Source: Saccoglossus kowalevskii (Eukaryota > Hemichordata > Enteropneusta > Harrimaniidae). Taken from it: a stretch of 49,937 bases of DNA. Under the pieces are notes generated by a model. The model searched no databases. It saw only the letters and a program-made list of their open reading frames with translations, and was not told where the DNA came from. Shown one piece after another: positions 47,901-49,937 of the stretch. Numbering within the stretch: position 1 is the first letter of the stretch; each line of letters starts with the position of its first letter. The stretch spans positions 177,144-227,080 of the forward strand of contig NW_003129357.1 in the NCBI RefSeq assembly GCF_000003605.2. The letters are read 5' to 3'. Made by a program: the position numbers and the translations under genes.

Positions 47901-48890
47901 GAACGTAACAATACATGAATAATTAATTTATGCTGAGTGTTTGGTGTATCACAATGACAACCAAACATTTACAATGGGTGAGAAAATGTTCATTCAAAGT
48001 ATAGTTAATACGTACAATACATATGTCTCTCATACATAAATAATGCTACGATGATGATTGGTGTCGTTATAACTGATAAGTATTCTGGCAGTTGGTGAAC
48101 AAATATTTTGTGCTGTAAATTTAATAAGTCTATGCGAATTGCCTGAAAACTTATTGTGTGCATGTTTTGATATATTACGAGTACATATGGATCATATGTA
48201 GCATATGATAATAATTCAACCGCACACTGGAGCATGAAATATATATTATCATTACGATTGGACAATGTATTAGGATTAGTTCAAGATAAATTGCCTATCA
48301 CAAACGATGTCAATCGCTGCTAATATAGATACGCATCATCGGCTAAATGATGTGTTTTTTACGAACAAACATACATAAATCACGTTGAAAAAATAAACAC
48401 ACGTCATGTTTTTTTTAAATCAATACATATGCGATGCGATAAATACACACAAAACATGTAAACTTATAATAGTGTGTAATGCTCACAAAGTGGTCAAGCG
48501 TATTGAGTGGTCAAGCCTGTCGCATCAACCATCTACCATCGAAACGCCGCTATAGAGCTCGTTCGCGGATTGCAGTTGCGCTGAAAATTATGATGATGTT
48601 CACGTACGAATCAAGGTCATTGATTGGGTAGCTGAATGCATGTGACTAATGCCTATAAACTGCTGCAACCTTTAGTTCATTTACATGTATAGCCATTCAA
48701 CTTACTAGTCTTCTCTTTGAATGATTAATAAGAGACTCGCCACGTGATAAGCATGACTACATGCATACCGTCGCCATTGCAGTTGATAGAATTTCAACAT
48801 AGATCTCATTAATCTTTGAGTAAATATATTAAGTGAGCAGTACGAGTGTAACTATATTAAAATCGGAAGGTGTGTACACATCCTGAAACA

Positions 48891-48985
48891 TTATTCTTGA
48901 GGAGTATCATGTGTCGATTTGTCTTCACAACTTGTCCGTTGTGATGTATGAGTGTTCAGATTTTCTAAGCTGTGTTCACTTGCAG
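48891..48985 (-). CDS. Weak candidate terminal exon, unknown product
   Basis: On the minus strand, a tract ending TTAAAAACAG is followed by about 30 codons reading ASEHSLENLNTHTSQ then RTSCEDKSTHDTPQE and a TAA stop. The hydrophilic Ser/Thr/Glu-rich content resembles a disordered C-terminus. The frame remains open upstream (PLTAFTEPEKVYFLLGLIMP), so the acceptor is not certain. If real, this would be a gene nested in the receptor intron on the opposite strand. No family was recognised and no polyadenylation signal was seen. Confidence 0.2.
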
Positions 48986-49937
48986 CTGTTTTTAACGGAA
49001 AAGCAGGCATTATAAGACCCAACAAGAAATACACTTTTTCCGGTTCGGTAAATGCTGTCAGTGGATAATGATATAAAATGTCTCGTGGATGCAATTTTTG
49101 CATTGGAAATTCGATCTTTTAGTCGCAAGTGTCGAATTAGGTTAATAGAAAGGAAGAAAGCGTAATACGAAACGCTCTGTCTAATGTACGACCTGTTACA
49201 CTCCAAATCCCACAACTTAACTCTTGTTAGTGTGCGAGTATGAAGCAAGAATAGCTTTAGTTTAGGTTCATAACGTTTTCTCGTCGTAATGTTCAAGTTT
49301 ATATATCTATATATTGAATTTCTGCAATTGTTCAGATTTATCTGTTTATTCAACGTGATATAATTCCAGAATTACTGGATCACGAATCTTTTTTTCAGAG
49401 TCCTGGGGTCGTCTCTCTGTCGTTTTTCACTGGCATAATTAACTTCGTTAAATATAGCCCGTGATATACGAGTTTATCAATAGCATTTTTTCTTATTGGA
49501 AAATTTAAACAAAGGTATAACAATAAATCGTTAATGCATGTTTCAACGTGGGAAGAAAAAACAATTGATTAGTGCTGTCATTTTTAGAGTCCTAATTTGG
49601 ATCATAAAAAATCGCTATGCTGCGCTGGCAAATACTATTTGCTAAGAATTATTAATAATAAAAAACTAAAAATACGTTAAAATTCCAATTTATTTATTTA
49701 GTTTTGATGTATTCATGCTATATATATATTACCACACTGTTTTCCGCTTCCCGAGCATTAGAAATTGTGACGACATTTTATTCCAGAGCATCAGGGATAG
49801 TACATTACTTTTACAAACTGTGGTGTGTAATGCATCGGAAAATTGCACAAGATTATCGCTATTATGAGGTGACCTGGGTTAGAGATGAGGTAGCTTTGCC
49901 TGGTAACCGGTACTACGTGTCACTGCACACAATAGTC

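Larger units (their letters stand above)
44877..49937 (+). other. Start of the GPCR first intron
   Basis: The sequence begins with GTAAGTATC and contains no segment resembling TM3 to TM7 (no DRY-like, CWxP-like or NPxxY-like block) on the plus strand. The next exon therefore lies beyond the window or in unsequenced DNA. A (TA)n run sits at 44964-44987. The stretch 46440-47760 is less AT-biased but gave no recognisable gene. A weak minus-strand terminal-exon candidate is at 48891-48985. Confidence 0.6.

Overview
This is AT-rich, gene-poor nuclear DNA from an animal. It contains one clear host coding exon, a class A G-protein-coupled receptor first exon that ends at a consensus GTAAGT donor. 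It also contains a decayed mariner transposon, a decayed reverse-transcriptase gene, a terminal-inverted-repeat (TIR) DNA transposon, several short repeat families and two 50-N assembly gaps. Bacterial hallmarks are absent: there are no dense same-strand ORFs, no ribosome-binding sites and no operons. The type of GPCR and the mix of mobile elements fit an invertebrate bilaterian. A hemichordate-like or other marine deuterostome genome is my best guess, but that rests on impression only.

Layout. 1-6596: no gene recognised. 6597-7883: a complete but dead mariner with matching ~25-bp TIRs. 7884-14100: mostly featureless, with a possible minus-strand exon near 8917-9081 and a GC-richer islet at 12290-12650. 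14104-15058: a frameshifted reverse-transcriptase relic with a damaged catalytic motif, ending beside an assembly gap (15093-15142). 15143-29900: intergenic or intronic DNA with a decayed 28-bp minisatellite (19575-20060), an (ATTTT)16 microsatellite, one well-formed 43-nt candidate exon on the minus strand (22455-22497), and a diverged local duplication of about 1.1-1.4 kb (25797-26917 and 27783-29215). 29963-31352: the most striking object, a TIR element with two identical 71-bp ends and a perfect 9-bp target duplication. It carries a minus-strand ORF with a ZAD-like Cys4 domain and has an internal assembly gap. 31476-35705: three copies of a hairpin-forming MITE-like repeat. 35706-43800: little recognisable apart from a ~110-bp direct repeat at 40085/40432 and weak exon candidates. 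44278-44876: promoter-proximal elements, including a near-perfect RFX X-box, upstream of the GPCR first exon. 44877-49937: the start of the GPCR first intron, in which no second exon is visible.

The genes do not form a pathway. The host content looks like the 5' end of one neuropeptide-receptor-like gene, plus perhaps single exons of other genes, within a repeat-laden landscape. The item most worth following up is the young TIR transposon with the ZAD-like protein and no visible transposase. The second is the X-box just upstream of the receptor, which would predict expression in ciliated cells.
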